DNA of 64,000 bases, taken from Epiperipatus broadwayi. Taxonomy: Eukaryota; Onychophora; Udeonychophora; Euonychophora; Peripatidae. Every line of letters begins with the position of its first letter. Within the stretch, counting starts at the first letter, position 1. The stretch spans positions 3,428,501 through 3,492,500 of the forward strand of contig JAQFVV010000030.1 of NCBI GenBank assembly GCA_028023455.1. Reading direction: 5' to 3'. Below are positions 47,299-58,915 of the stretch, one piece after another. The translations under genes were made by a program, and so were the position numbers. The notes below the pieces were generated by a model that saw only the letters and a list, made by a program, of their open reading frames with translations, made no database searches and was not told where the DNA came from.

Positions 47299-49363
47299 TG
47301 TAACGATATATAAATATGTCGTTACATTAAATTGAAATAAAAACTTTTAAGTTCGCATATAAAAATAAGTGTATTAAAAAGAAAAAAAAACTAAACGCTA
47401 AAATTAAAATGTTTGTTAAACGTATATATTCGCACAGATGCTAAACTTTAAAAATATTTTTTTTAATAAATAAAAAAAGGTATTTGAATGTATTTTTTTT
47501 ATAAAAAAAGATTTAAATATAAAAATAGTTTAAAAAAGAAATAACGTAAGTAAAAATAAAAACAGGTATTAATTAATTCCTGTAATCTGTAAATGGAAAT
47601 GATTGTTTATTAATTATCCAAAAGCTGTCTAATTAAAAAGTCAGAGAGTAAATTAGATAAGAGAATAAAGAGATTTTAGCTTGACCAATGGAAGCACCAA
47701 GCCTCAGCCCGGACCCGAACGAAAATTTGGATTAGTGACGTCTTTGTTCAGTCAATCTGGAGATTTACTATAAAAAGAGAAATATTGAGTTCCAGACGGT
47801 TTTTTCGGACTTGATTTGATGAGAACGGTAAGACGCTCTTGCCGTTCTCTCTCATTTTTTTTTGTTTTAAAAAAAATATAAAATGAAAAGACTGTGATAC
47901 AAGAATGGAACCAGCTAATGCTACCTCCAGAACATTATCTTCCAATGGAGATGTCACGGGAATTAAAAACAGGAACCTGGACTCTTCTACTGTAAGCTAT
48001 ATTCTAAATTTAAAAATAACTAAGAACTTTCGTTCAAGCTTATGAACTTCTATCTGACTTTTAAGTTTAAAATCAATTAATAATGTTTAATTTTATATGT
48101 TTTCCGATTGATAAAAATCATTTCCATTTTTTTTTTCCTCTTATTGTATAAATTATTTGTTGTTTAAATTTTAAATGATGAAATTTAGGTTGGGTATAGA
48201 CGTTGCATAGATTCGTTAGCGGTTGATTATGTTGTGGTTTCCACAGTCGATTAGAATATAGAGGTCAACGATGTTAATGCGGGCATCTTACGATGAATGC
48301 CATGGGGCCTTGTGTATTCCCTTTTTGAAATTGACATTATCGATGATTTTGTATTTTGATCGATTGTGTTTAATTTGGATGTTTTTGACCGTGGAATCTG
48401 TGCAGCCGATCTATACTCAACATTTTAAAAACAAATTGTATAAAAATAATCTGTGCGAACGTATTTAAATGTTAAATTTAAGTCGGGCGTGAATGGCTAT
48501 ATAGTTTTGTAAAGTTATATTAAGGGAGGGTAATCTTAGGTTATTCATTTCATAGTTGAATTGGTTCAATGGATTGGATATATTTGTGTAATTGTAGATG
48601 TAGTATGAGGTCCGCTACGGGCAGGATTATAGATATATGCCACACACCCTCTGTTTGCCTATGGATGGATTTGTAAGACGGCAAAGGACCACAGTCCATT
48701 CCTATGGAGTTTTATGTTTATTGTTCTACTCACCAACAGATGTCACATTCCTGTTGGTGGAGAGACAATGTCTTCTCTAATCTACTTACTGATCAGATGT
48801 CCATTCCTGACAGTATAGTATTTTGTGTTGTCGTATCATGCTACATTGAATACATGAATGTATCAGATGGATTGGCGCCAGTTGATTGCGAAATTTGTTG
48901 CCTAAGGTTAAATCAGGGAAGAATATTTTCTTTTCAAATGCAGATCTATGTAGTCTATTCATACTTGACTATCTAAATAAAATATTAAACTCATTGAAAC
49001 TTAGTTAAATGTAAAATTAAAAGATTAATAGAAAAATCTAAAATGTTGAATTTATTCCTCAAAATTTAAATGTTATTTTATATGTGCGTAAATAAATATT
49101 TTTATGTGTTAATTTCTGGCAGTGGCTTTTATTTATTGATATTTAAGATATAAATTAAGATATAGATTTTTATCTCTGCTACTCCACTGAGCTAGTGACT
49201 TGGGCTAACGATCGGAATATTTAAATAAAGTGGAATCTTAACAGCGCGTATCTGCCTACTCTATAAATTTTTCTAGGTTTAAATGCCTAGATGGCGCCTT
49301 GTAGAGCAGATATCATAGTTTGCGGTTAGATTCGATCTTCACTTTCATTTCGATCGTTATAAT
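47299..49363 (+). repeat. 5' LTR of the non-autonomous retrotransposon
   Basis: Starts TG but ends in AT rather than the usual CA, so the 3' border is set by the end of identity with the second LTR. The short frames inside it (65 and 90 codons, about 48.3-49.0 kb) recur in the second LTR only because the DNA is duplicated; they resemble no known protein. Confidence 0.85.
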
Positions 49364-49381
49364 TGGCATCCCAAGTGTGGC
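49364..49381 (+). promoter_or_regulatory. Candidate primer-binding site
   Basis: TGGCATCCCAAGTGTGGC follows the 5' LTR immediately. It starts with the obligatory TGG (complement of tRNA CCA) and resembles the TGGC-CCCAA-GTGGG layout of many LTR-element primer sites. The tRNA was not identified. Confidence 0.55.
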
Positions 49382-49959
49382 CTTACCTCAGAGATTGTAC
49401 CCTGAGAAGGGGAATTGATGATGATGAAATTTTCTATCTTTAATAAATCACGAGTGCCCTGAGAATTTTAAAAGTGAATCGTGCCCGTAAATTTTTTTCT
49501 GAAATTGTATAAATATATTTGTTATATTGACGGAGAGTTACAGTTTGAAATTTTGTCTTAAAGGTACTGCCAGTAAGAAAAATTGCGCATATGTAAAGAG
49601 AAATACGAGGAATAAAAAGTAATAAATAAAACGTAATTAATAAATATAAATCATAATTTTTTTTTAAAAAAAAGTCTTGTTTAAAATCTAATCGTTTAAG
49701 TTGCCTAAATAATACTTAAAAGTTGAAGAAAAGAAACTTGGAAGGGAGGGGGCAGAAATTTAGCTGGTAGTAAGGAATCATCAGTCAACTTTTTTTTTTA
49801 TCATTATATTTGTAATTACTGTTTTGTCTTTTAAAAAAAAAGTTTTGTCCTTTTGAAATTTCATATATAACAAATTTGTGTAACGTAATTACTAACACTA
49901 AGTAAATTCTTTTTTTTTTTTTTTAAATGTTTTTATTTTTTTGAGGAAGTTTACTGATA
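49382..49959 (+). other. Internal region of the LTR element, non-coding
   Basis: No frame of note. A purine-rich tract, GAAGGGAGGGGGCAGAAATT (near 49741), could be a polypurine tract but lies about 200 bp before the 3' LTR; a shorter GAGGAAG is closer (about 49943). Confidence 0.6.
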
Positions 49960-52035
49960 TGTAACGATATATAAATATGTCGTTACATTAAATTGAAATA
50001 AAAACTTTTAAGTTCGCATATAAAAATAAGTGTATTAAAAAGAAAAAAAAACTAAACGCTAAAATTAAAATGTTTGTTAAACGTATATATTCGAACAGAT
50101 GCTAAACTTTAAAAATATTTTTTTTTTAATAAATAAAAAAAGGTATTTGAATGTATTTTTTTTATAAAAAAAGATTTAAATATAAAAATAGTTTAAAAAA
50201 GAAATAACGTAAGTAAAAATAAAAACAGGTATTAATTAATTCCTGTAATCTGTAAATGGAAATGATTGTTTATTAATTATCCAAAAGCTGTCTAATTAAA
50301 AAGTCAGAGAGTAAATTAGATAAGAGAATAAAGAGATTTTAGCTTGACCAATGGAAGCACCAAGCCTCAGCCCGGACCCGAACGAAAATTTGGATTAGTG
50401 ACGTCTTTGTTCATTCAATCTGGAGATTTACTATAAAAAGAGAAATATTGAGTTCCAGACGGTTTTTTCGGACTTGATTTGATGAGAACGGTAAGACGCT
50501 CTTGCCGTTCTCTCTCATTTTTTTTTGTTTTAAAAAAAATATAAAATGAAAAGACTGTGATACAAGAATGAAACCAGCTAATGCTACCTCCAGAACATTA
50601 TCTTCCAATGGAGACGTCGCGGGAATTAAAAACAGGAACCTGGACTCTTCTACTGTAAGCTATATTGACATGAACTCTAAATTTAAAAATAACTAAGAAC
50701 TTTCGTTCAAGCTTATGAACTTCTATCTGACTTTTAAGTTTAAAATCAATTAATAATGTTTAATTTTATATGTTTTCCGATTGATAAAAATCATTTCCAT
50801 TTTTTTTTTCTCTTATTGTATAAATTATTTGTTGTTTAAATTTTAAATGATGAAATTTAGGTTGGGTATAGACGTTGCATAGATTCGTTAGCGGTTGATT
50901 ATGTTGTGGTTTCCACAGTCGATTAGAATATAGAAGTCAACGATGTTAATGCGGGCATCTTACGATGAATGCCATGGGGCCTTGTGTATTCCCTTTTTGC
51001 AATTGACGTTATCGATGATTTTGTATTTTGATCGATTGTGTTTAATTTGGATGTTTTTGACCGTGGAATCTGTGCAGCCGATCTATACTCAACATTTTAA
51101 AAACAAATTGTATAAAAATAATCTGTGCGAACGTATTTAAATGTTAAATTTAAGTCGGGCGTGAATGGCTATATAGTTTTGTAAAGTTATATTAAGGGAG
51201 GGTAATCTTAGGTTATTCATTTCGTAGTTGAATTGGTTCAATGGATTGGATATATTTGTGTAATTGTAGATGTAGTATAAGGTCCGCTACGGGCAGGATT
51301 ATAGATATATGCCACACACCCTCTGTTTGCCTATGGATGGATTTGTAAGACGGCAAAGGACCGCAGTCCATTCCTATGGAGTTTTATGTTTATTGTTCTA
51401 CTCACCAACAGATGTCACATTCCTGTTGGTGGAGAGACAATGTCTTCTCTAATCTACTTACTGATCAGATGTCCATTCCTGACAGTATAGTATTTTGTGT
51501 TGTCATATCATGCTACATTGAATACATGAATGTATCTGATGGATTGGCGCCAGTTGATTGCGAAATTTGTTGCCTAAGGTTAAATCAGGGAAGAATATTT
51601 TCTTTTCAAATGCAGATCTATGTAGTCTATTCATACTTGACTATCTAAATAAAATATTAAACTCATTGAAACTTAGTTAAATGTAAAATTAAAAGATTAA
51701 TAGAAAAATCTAAAATGTTGAATTTATTCCTCAAAATTTAAATGTTATTTTATATGTGCGTAAATAAATATTTTTATGTGTTAATTTCTGGCAGTGGCTT
51801 TTATTTATTGATATTTAAGATATAAATTAAGATATAGATTTTTATCTCTGCTACTCCACTGAGCTAGTGACTTGGGCTAACGATCAGAATATTTAAATAA
51901 AGTGGAATCTTAACAGCGCGTATCTGCCTACTCTATAAATTTTTCTAGGTTTAAATGCCTAGATGGCACCTTGTAGAGCAGATATTGTAGTTTGCGGTTA
52001 GATTCGATCTTCACTTTCATTTCGATCATTATAAT
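49960..52035 (+). repeat. 3' LTR of the non-autonomous retrotransposon
   Basis: Second copy of the 47299-49363 repeat; slightly longer because of T-run and 10-bp indel differences. It ends at TTATAAT against an (AT)n tract. Confidence 0.85.
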
Positions 52036-52039
52036 ATAT

Positions 52040-53524
52040 ATATATATTTATGCTTTCAATTATAGCTACCCAAAACTAAATATAAATATAGTACTATAGA
52101 ATCTACTTTCCCCCTCACTAAATATCACATTTCAAACATGAATTTACGTACTCCTAATCACATTTTCTTCATGATTTAAATATTGTATCTCTGTAGTTAA
52201 AAACACATGTAGTGATTTTTTTCTGAGCAGTTTTTATTAATAACTCAATTACATCCTTAGCATAAAATATTTATAATAAAAATGATAGATTATTAAATTT
52301 AAAGTGTGGAATTACTTCATTTGCATAAAATGCTCTAATATAAATTACAGTTTAGTTAGGTATAGTTATTTATTTATAAAAACAAATTTAAATTTATTTT
52401 TAATTTTTTAATTGTGAATTTGACAGTTTTCTTAATTGGTTGCATTAACATTTTTTTTTTTGGTTTGCCGCTCATAATCAAATTAAGTCTCTAAATTAAA
52501 ATTAAAATTTTTAAATATATCTGTTGTATTTGATATGTAAATTTGATAGCATTATTGACAACTATTAATGGCTGAATTACTTTTTTTGCATAAAATACAT
52601 AATAGTTTTTTTAATTGGTTGTGAATTTGATACATGACAGCCTTATGGACAAACATTCATATGGATCATGTGATAGCCTTATGAACAAACATACATTCAC
52701 CAATCAGACATCAGAGAAAATAGAGATTTTATATATATAGATATATGTCATTTTTGTGAATCATATTACTTATGTCATTTAATATATGTGAATTATAGAT
52801 TTTAATGCCCTGTATAGTTTTGCACGGTGATAAAGTGAGACTCCATGAGATGGAATCCTTGAATTGATTTCATTTCTGGCACCTCAAATACTCAAACTTT
52901 TTATGAATTCTCCAGCAGTAACATCAGTCAAATATATATACTATATATACTGTATCTGTAACATTATATTTTAAAGTCTAAATTAATAATCACAACTGTA
53001 AACTGTAAAAAAAATTGTTGTCTTACCAAATTGATCAAATATTGATGCATATTACTATTATTGTGGTAAATGATAAAATTGGAAGTAACATTTATGTTTC
53101 TTGCATACTACTACCTATTAGAGTAAATTATTAAAATTATCCAAGATGTCTCCCATACAGATTTTTATCAATTATAGTCTCCCAAAATATATATATTGAA
53201 TGAAAAATAAACACATGTTCACAAAATCAATTATATAGGAAAAAATACACAGGATAAAAACATACTATACTAATTACAACAAAAGAAAGTATTTAAAATA
53301 ATATTAACACAATCCATAATTTGATCATGATAGCTAGACTACCAACAATACTCCCAATAATAATAGCAAATTTTAACATTATGTTTAAACACATGTATGT
53401 GCATGCATAGAAGTTTATTATAAAATGTAACCAATTTGAAAAGGTATAATCATAAAATGCTTAAATTAATTTATTCTTAGTGTTACACAAAATGGGTTTT
53501 TTTATTATTAAAAATTAGAACTTT
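52040..53524. other. AT-rich spacer, no gene seen
   Basis: No coding-like frame or repeat match. GTGATAGCCTTATGAACAAA and similar units near 52635-52700 occur twice in tandem, a minor local duplication. Confidence 0.5.
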
Positions 53525-53622
53525 AAAGTAATATTTAGTAAGGCAATAAACCTCAAGAGTGTGCGCTTGAAAATGCGACGGAAGAGACCTCTACAGGTTT
53601 ATTGTCTTAGTAAATATTACTT
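53525..53622. repeat. Small foldback element, 98 bp
   Basis: AAGTAATATTTAGTAAGGCA then ATAAACCT forms the left arm; the inverse AGGTTTATTGTCTTAGTAAA then TATTACTT is the right arm, one mismatch apart over 28 bp. The loop of about 40 bp is GC-richer (GTGTGCGCTTG, GCGACGG). Confidence 0.88.
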
Positions 53623-53848
53623 ACGTATTACAACTTCAAAGTAAATAAAATAGAAATCATTTAGTTTAATATTTTAATATTGCAAATCATTTATTATAAT
53701 AATCAATGCTATAAACAATCTCAACCTATAGTCAAAGCAACCTCCTATAACAATAAAGGTAATATTACCTTTATCTATTGTCTGATACGCTTATATGTTT
53801 ATCCTGATATTTAGTAAATCATTTACTTGTCAAATAAACAATTGTTAC
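53623..53848. other. AT-rich spacer, no gene seen
   Basis: Nothing recognised. Confidence 0.5.
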
Positions 53849-54144
53849 TGTTAATTAATGTAATATATAGAGTATATGAGCACAGACTTTCAGACGACCC
53901 ATCGCTCTCAACTCTATCTAATAACACTGATACACTCAAGCACATAGATGATTGCTGGTTTAGCATGAAATACGTATATTGGTGATTATTTATTTTTTCA
54001 GCATATATGTGCTTGAGGGTATCGGTGTTATTAGATAGAGTTGAGAGTGATGGGTCGTCTGAAAGTCTGTGCTCATATACCCTATATATTATATATATAT
54101 ATAGAAAAGATAATAAGCCTGTGTTTCAGTTGTTAATTAATGTA
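53849..54144 (+). repeat. Family A foldback insertion with perfect 14-bp target duplication
   Basis: TGTTAATTAATGTA is at 53849-53862 and 54131-54144. The 268-bp insert begins ATATATAGAGTATATGAGCA, has arms CAGACGACCCATCGCTCTCA and TGAGAGTGATGGGTCGTCTG, and ends TAATAAGCCTGTGTTTCAGT. The second half carries the family stretch TATTGGTGATTATTTATTTT. This copy fixes both ends of the short form of family A. Confidence 0.92.
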
Positions 54145-54189
54145 GTATACGATTTTAATTTGCAAAATAATATTTAAGACTGTTTTTTA

Positions 54190-54278
54190 TTTTCATGTGT
54201 CAAATGCGTTGACCGGGAAGCAAACCTAGGCCAGCTGCTTGGAAGGCAGCTATACTAACCACTAGTCCACCAACACTG
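54190..54278 (-). mobile_element. tRNA-Gly(UCC)-derived mini-SINE, subfamily G1
   Basis: Minus strand 54276-54206 reads GTGTTGGTGGACTAGTGGTT, anticodon loop CTTCCAA (UCC), T arm TAGGTTTGCTTCCCGG and acceptor 3' strand TCAACGC, then ATTTGACACATG. The acceptor pairs with one mismatch. The A-tail is short and interrupted (ATTTTATTTT on the plus strand). Confidence 0.85.
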
Positions 54279-56022
54279 TTTTTAAATACTTTTGTCTCAA
54301 ATTTGTCACTTTACACTTTTGAAACTTTCAAAACTCACCTGCTTTCAATCGTTCCCTAACAATGGATGCTGAATTTTCTCAAACAAATCCAAAAAGTGAA
54401 GTATTATGTGCACAAAATTATGAAATCACTAGTCACGTGACAGAAACTTATAAATACAACCACTAGTCAAAATTTGTTTAGTCTTTTTAATTACAGTGCG
54501 TTAAAGAACCATATTGGATTTAAACCTGGAATTAGTCTTTTATCTTTCACCATTAGCACGTCTAAGTAAAAACTAGCTAGACCTTTGCCTAGAGGAAAAA
54601 TGTTTCCTCTTAGTCGTTCTGAATAAACAATTTAAATTATTAACAACATTTATCATTTAGTAATGCATTTAAAGGAATGAAATTTAAATATTTTGATTCA
54701 TCTGTGAATTTTTAAAATTACTTATGGAATGCTATAGCTTGTGATAACATTGTAATAATTATTCATCCCTTCTCTAAAGATTAAAATCACTATTTGAAAT
54801 TATTTTGGTTACGTCAGCCTAAAGTTTCTACTGAATGGTATAAAATTCATAAGAATTTATGGATCAATCCACTGTATGGTTTAATTTTATATTTGTGAAA
54901 ACTACCTAAAACAGTAGGCAAGTCTTATAATCGAATTGGAATCAATGGATTAATGAATTACTTGGTCTTATTTTTTGTGAAACTTTATCTGAACATTATA
55001 AAATTGATTTGAAGTGATAAATCAATAAATTGCATATTATATTGGTGGGAAAACTACTTAAAATCTTGAATATTTTTGTAAAACTAATTTAACCAATGGA
55101 TTAATATTCCACAGGAATCCAAAAGATAATGGATTTATATTCATTAGTGTTATATCTTTGTAAATACATCTAGAAGCATTATAATTTATTAGAGCTACAT
55201 CTTTAAATGGATTAATTGCTATATCAATATATGTAGGAATATGAATAAATAATTATTGATTTGTTAAATGCTTTGGAGAGACAATTTTAATGAATTTCTG
55301 TTATAAAATCTCACCCTACATAATTAATTATACCTTTATCTGAATTAAAAGTGTTGAGTGCATTTTTGAGGAATTTATCACTTTATAGAAACACCAAATA
55401 ATATTTTGATACGGTAGGAATAATTAAAAGAGTACCTGGATAAATTTTCTGAGATGTTTGTTTTAGATTATAAATTTTATATTTCTCCTATAGTTGGTTA
55501 ATTTGTTCAAGGATTTTAATATCTAAAATTATTATTATGGTTTAATAAAATTTCTCAGGGAAAAAAATATCAGAAGGCCACAGGTAATACATTATATTTA
55601 TTAGGGAAATCGGATGTGTGTGTGTTTATAATTCTATTATGTATTGGAGATCAGTTGTATTAAACTTTAAGCTAATATAAAATATGCTTACAACTCCATA
55701 ATGGTTAATTTCGCATATGTTTTATTGATCCCTTAAATCACACTCTGGTTTTGCTATAATAAAAGACATCTAGAATAAACATTTAAATAATTATTAAGTT
55801 ATCATTCTTCTTATGCCCAAAAGGTACTCATGTGAGTTAATGGTATATTGATTTATTCGCCTGGCATTGCTAATTATAAATATTATTGTTTAGTTGAGTT
55901 CGACTCCTAACAATATTGTATTAAAGTTATAGCTCTAATACAAACTTAAAAGTATATTATGTCATGCCACTAGTACCTATGATAGCTAGATCTCATTAAA
56001 GTTATATATTTTAAAAATAATT
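54279..56022. other. AT-rich stretch, no gene called
   Basis: Stop-rich throughout. Parts of 54.7-55.5 kb have an uneven texture that could be a very old coding relic, but I found no motif to support one. Confidence 0.45.
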
Positions 56023-56262
56023 ATATGACTCTATCAGTAACATTAAAACGTTTAAAAGAAAAGACTAAATTTTGTTTGACAATTAAATAATAAATAATTC
56101 GCTGAACATTGTTAGGCCGATAAGTGGAAGTGCTATGGTTATGACATCACACCCCGGGGGAGGGGGTCGAAAGCAATGCTCAGCGAATTGTTTATTATTT
56201 AATTGTCAAACAAAATTTAGTCTTTTTTAAAAAACGTTTTAACGTTATTGATAGAGTTACGT
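56023..56262. repeat. Foldback element, about 240 bp, with GC-rich loop
   Basis: Arms of about 95 bp: left TTTTGTTTGACAATTAAATA ... TAATTCGCTGAACATTG; right CAATGCTCAGCGAATTGTTT ... TTAATTGTCAAACAAAA. Outermost parts GACTCTATCAGTAAC and GTTATTGATAGAGTTAC also pair. The loop contains TGACATCACACCCCGGGGGA, strikingly GC-rich for this window. No coding capacity. Confidence 0.9.
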
Positions 56263-56682
56263 AGTTAAAGCAAATAAATAAAATCTTATAGAGTTAATAA
56301 TAATGTGAGTTGGGTAAATGGTTTATTCGTTCGTAAGAAAGTTAGGCAATAAGTCTGATATCTACAAGACGAGGTTGTTGCTATTACGATTATTATTATT
56401 AGCATGCTTAAAGATGCAATAAAACATTCTTGTACTTTATCTGCAGTTATAGGCTTCGATTTTAATTAAGCACCACACAACTTTCTCCAATGGAGAGTTT
56501 ACTTGCCATATCACGTTTGTGATAACACAGATATTTATAGCAGTATAAATTATTTATAAAATATAATAACACAATATGATTGATAATTTTTTTAGGAACT
56601 TATTGTTATTATGATTACATTTGTATAAATATTTTATATATTTTATAATGAATAAATTAATTGTTTTTTTAATATTATATAG
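56263..56682. other. AT-rich spacer, no gene seen
   Basis: Nothing recognised. Confidence 0.5.
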
Positions 56683-56786
56683 TTTTTTTTTCATGTGTCA
56701 TAGTATCGGCTGGGAAGCGAACCCGCCAACGTGGGACAACTGCTTGTAAGGCAGCTGTGCTGACCTCTCGACTACCAATGCTTGAC
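56683..56786 (-). mobile_element. tRNA-derived mini-SINE, subfamily G2, full-length
   Basis: Minus strand reads GTCAAGCATTGGTAGTCGAG, AGGTCAGCACAGCTGCCTTA (anticodon UAC in loop CTTACAA), an enlarged variable region GTCCCACGTTGG, T arm CGGGTTCGCTTCCCAGCC, then ATACTATGACACATG and an A9 tail. The B box (GGTTCGCTTCC) is well kept. TATATAG lies near both edges and may be the end of a target duplication. Confidence 0.9.
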
Positions 56787-57340
56787 AAAATATATAGTTG
56801 TTTGTCATTAATTGAAAAATCTTCATCATTTACATGTCTTAAAAATAAACATAATCACAATTATACTTTATTTAAGAAATAATATTTTTATTTATTTATT
56901 CAATTTACTTGCAGCGTTTGCACTTTAATATTGAATTTTCTGATATGAGTAGATACAATAAAATCCTTTTGCTATCTTAATCATATAAAGAATAGATTCG
57001 TTTAAAATTGCTACATGTAACCTTGTAGCAATGGACAATTTGTGATTGAACAGTTAGTTTTTTTATGCCCAGACCATTGGTAATGGGTTATGTAACCTTT
57101 ATTATAGTATGTGTTAACAACATAACTCTGTTATTGCAATAATGTAATTCTTTGAGCTCACAATAAAATTTCTTGATAAAATTGTCGAGATTAATAATAT
57201 TTTGAAATAGCAATTGTTATATTTTATTAAGAAACTTGAGATAAGTGTGATCCAAACAAATGTAACCTGAGAATAAGAAATAACTTGCTAGCGTTAATAA
57301 ATATAAAACACATGAAGTTTTATTAGAAGAGTTATTCATC
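56787..57340. other. AT-rich spacer, no gene seen
   Basis: Nothing recognised. Confidence 0.5.
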
Positions 57341-57554
57341 CATTGTATATACAATAAACATCACATGACCACCTCCTCTTATGCTTGTGTATAATTGTTG
57401 CTAAAACAAGCAAAACTCACTATATATATTGCCACATACAGAAAGCTAGAGATGGGGATTTTATGCACAAGCCTTCTGGCATCCATTGATTACTCTAGCT
57501 TGCTGTGTATGGCAATATATATAGTGAGTTTTGCCTGTTTTATCATTGTATATA
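57341..57554 (+). repeat. Family B foldback (192 bp) with perfect 11-bp target duplication
   Basis: CATTGTATATA flanks 57352-57543 on both sides. The insert begins CAATAAACATCACATGACCA and ends GTGAGTTTTGCCTGTTTTAT. Its inner part is a palindrome, CAAAACTCACTATATATATT versus AATATATATAGTGAGTTTTG, with arms of about 40 bp and the family stretch GGCATCCATTGATTACTCTA in between. Confidence 0.9.
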
Positions 57555-57680
57555 TCGTTATACACTTCAAGTAAAGTTATAAAAATACCCTGAGATTATA
57601 TTATCAAGGTTCATGAAAATACCCGGAGACAGTGTTGACATTGGTATAATTAGAATCACACATAGCTATGCAAATCAGAT

Positions 57681-57681
57681 A

Positions 57682-57715
<34 letters not shown>

Positions 57716-57736
57716 TATATTATTATTATTATTATT
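57681..57736. repeat. (ATT)n microsatellite
   Basis: ATT trinucleotide array with one interruption. Confidence 0.9.
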
Positions 57737-58639
57737 AATGATACTGGTAGAGTAAATAACTCTTTGTAGATATTAAGTTTTATATAAAATTTTTGTTAAA
57801 ACGTTCTCCCTTTTATATATTATAAAAGCTTTGTGTGTGTGGATCTAGTTCAGGTTTGAATATTTCTCAACCTTTGGTTTTTTCTCCAATTCCAGTCTCT
57901 CATGCAAATGTCATATGAATTATGGATTATAGTATATAGATTTTAATAATTTAACTAGAATGTCATTAATTCCGTATGCCTTGCTAGTTTTTATCTCAGT
58001 GAAAGCTCTTAAACATTTTCTTTCATTACTGCATAAATTATTTTATATTCATTTGTATGGGGGGGGGGGGTTCAATTATTATAGGTAGACATTATTTTTA
58101 TTGCATATATCAGTCAAACATTTTTCTCATTTATTGAATATATTTATTTTAATGTTAATTAACAGCTTCTGTCTTCTATTATTATTTCATTTCTCCAATT
58201 CTATATTTTTTATCAGATCTTCTTTAATCCAATATGTATTCAATCTATCTTTACCACTTTTTTGTAATTCTCGATTTTTTTTTTTTTTACATTTACCAGC
58301 TAGAAATTTCCTAATTTTATCTTTATCACATTTCAATTAACAGTTAAGATTTCTATATATACATCTTCCTATTATAGAACTTATATTTTTTATCCTGTCT
58401 CTGCCATTTTATTCTCTCATTTTATTAATCCAAGGGTTGTTTTTTTTTTTTTGCTTTGTACTTTTTTTATATATTTCTTTTATAAACTATTATCTTTTAA
58501 ACTTTTCTTGAATATTTACTATCTCCTATTTGAATTTTTCTTCATCGAATAACTTTGGAAAACTTTATCTAGAATGTTTTTTTTTTAATTTATCACGGAT
58601 TTTATTTTTTAATCTTCATTTTTACTTTAAAAAATAATC
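57737..58639. other. T-rich stretch, no gene seen
   Basis: Pyrimidine-rich with a G10 run near 58061. A 79-codon frame at 58101-58340 is a Phe/Leu-rich product of T-rich sequence and not credible. Confidence 0.5.
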
Positions 58640-58915
58640 TTAAATATGAAGATTGGCTATCTTAATATAAGCTGAGCATTGATTGTATATATGTGTGGAG
58701 ATGATAATCGGGACCAACTGACGAGTGCTGTTTTAGCACGAATTACTGGTATTGGTGATTATTTATCTTTTTGACATGTGTATGATCAAGTGTGAGAGTA
58801 GTATGAGATAGCGTGGATAGTTGAGAATAATTGAGGGTCGTGTCAAATTCTGAGTTGAAACCTCCTATAGATTACATATTGGAGCGCAGGTATAAAAAAG
58901 CCTGTACTGTAGAAA
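58640..58915 (+). repeat. Family A, single arm
   Basis: Matches the family from ATGAAGATTGGCTATCTTAA through TGGAGATGATAATCGGGACC, GTATTGGTGATTATTTATCT, TGGATAGTTGAG, TCGTGTCAAATTCTGAGTTG and the terminal GCCTGTACTGTAGAAAAAAT. This gives the uninverted order of the unit: the arms of the foldback copies are two of these in opposite orientation. AATCTTAA on either side may be a worn target duplication. Confidence 0.82.

Larger units (their letters stand above)
47295..52039 (+). mobile_element. Recent LTR retrotransposon with long LTRs and a tiny non-coding interior
   Basis: Two direct repeats of about 2.07 kb (47299-49363 and 49960-52035) surround only 596 bp. They begin TGTAACGATATATAAATATG and end ATTTCGATCRTTATAAT. 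By eye there are about 20 substitutions and a few small indels (notably a 10-bp indel near 47999/50666) over about 2,060 positions, so they look about 99% identical. ATAT lies on both outer sides, a possible 4-bp target duplication that cannot be proved in an (AT)n site. A primer-binding-like sequence follows the left repeat. No gag, protease, RT or integrase is present, so it is a non-autonomous (TRIM/LARD-like) element or an extreme internal deletion. Confidence 0.85.

Noticed and set aside
48271-51648. 65- and 90-codon frames conserved in duplicate at 48.3-49.0 and 50.9-51.6 kb
   Set aside because: Their conservation comes from the recent LTR duplication, not selection; no family resemblance.
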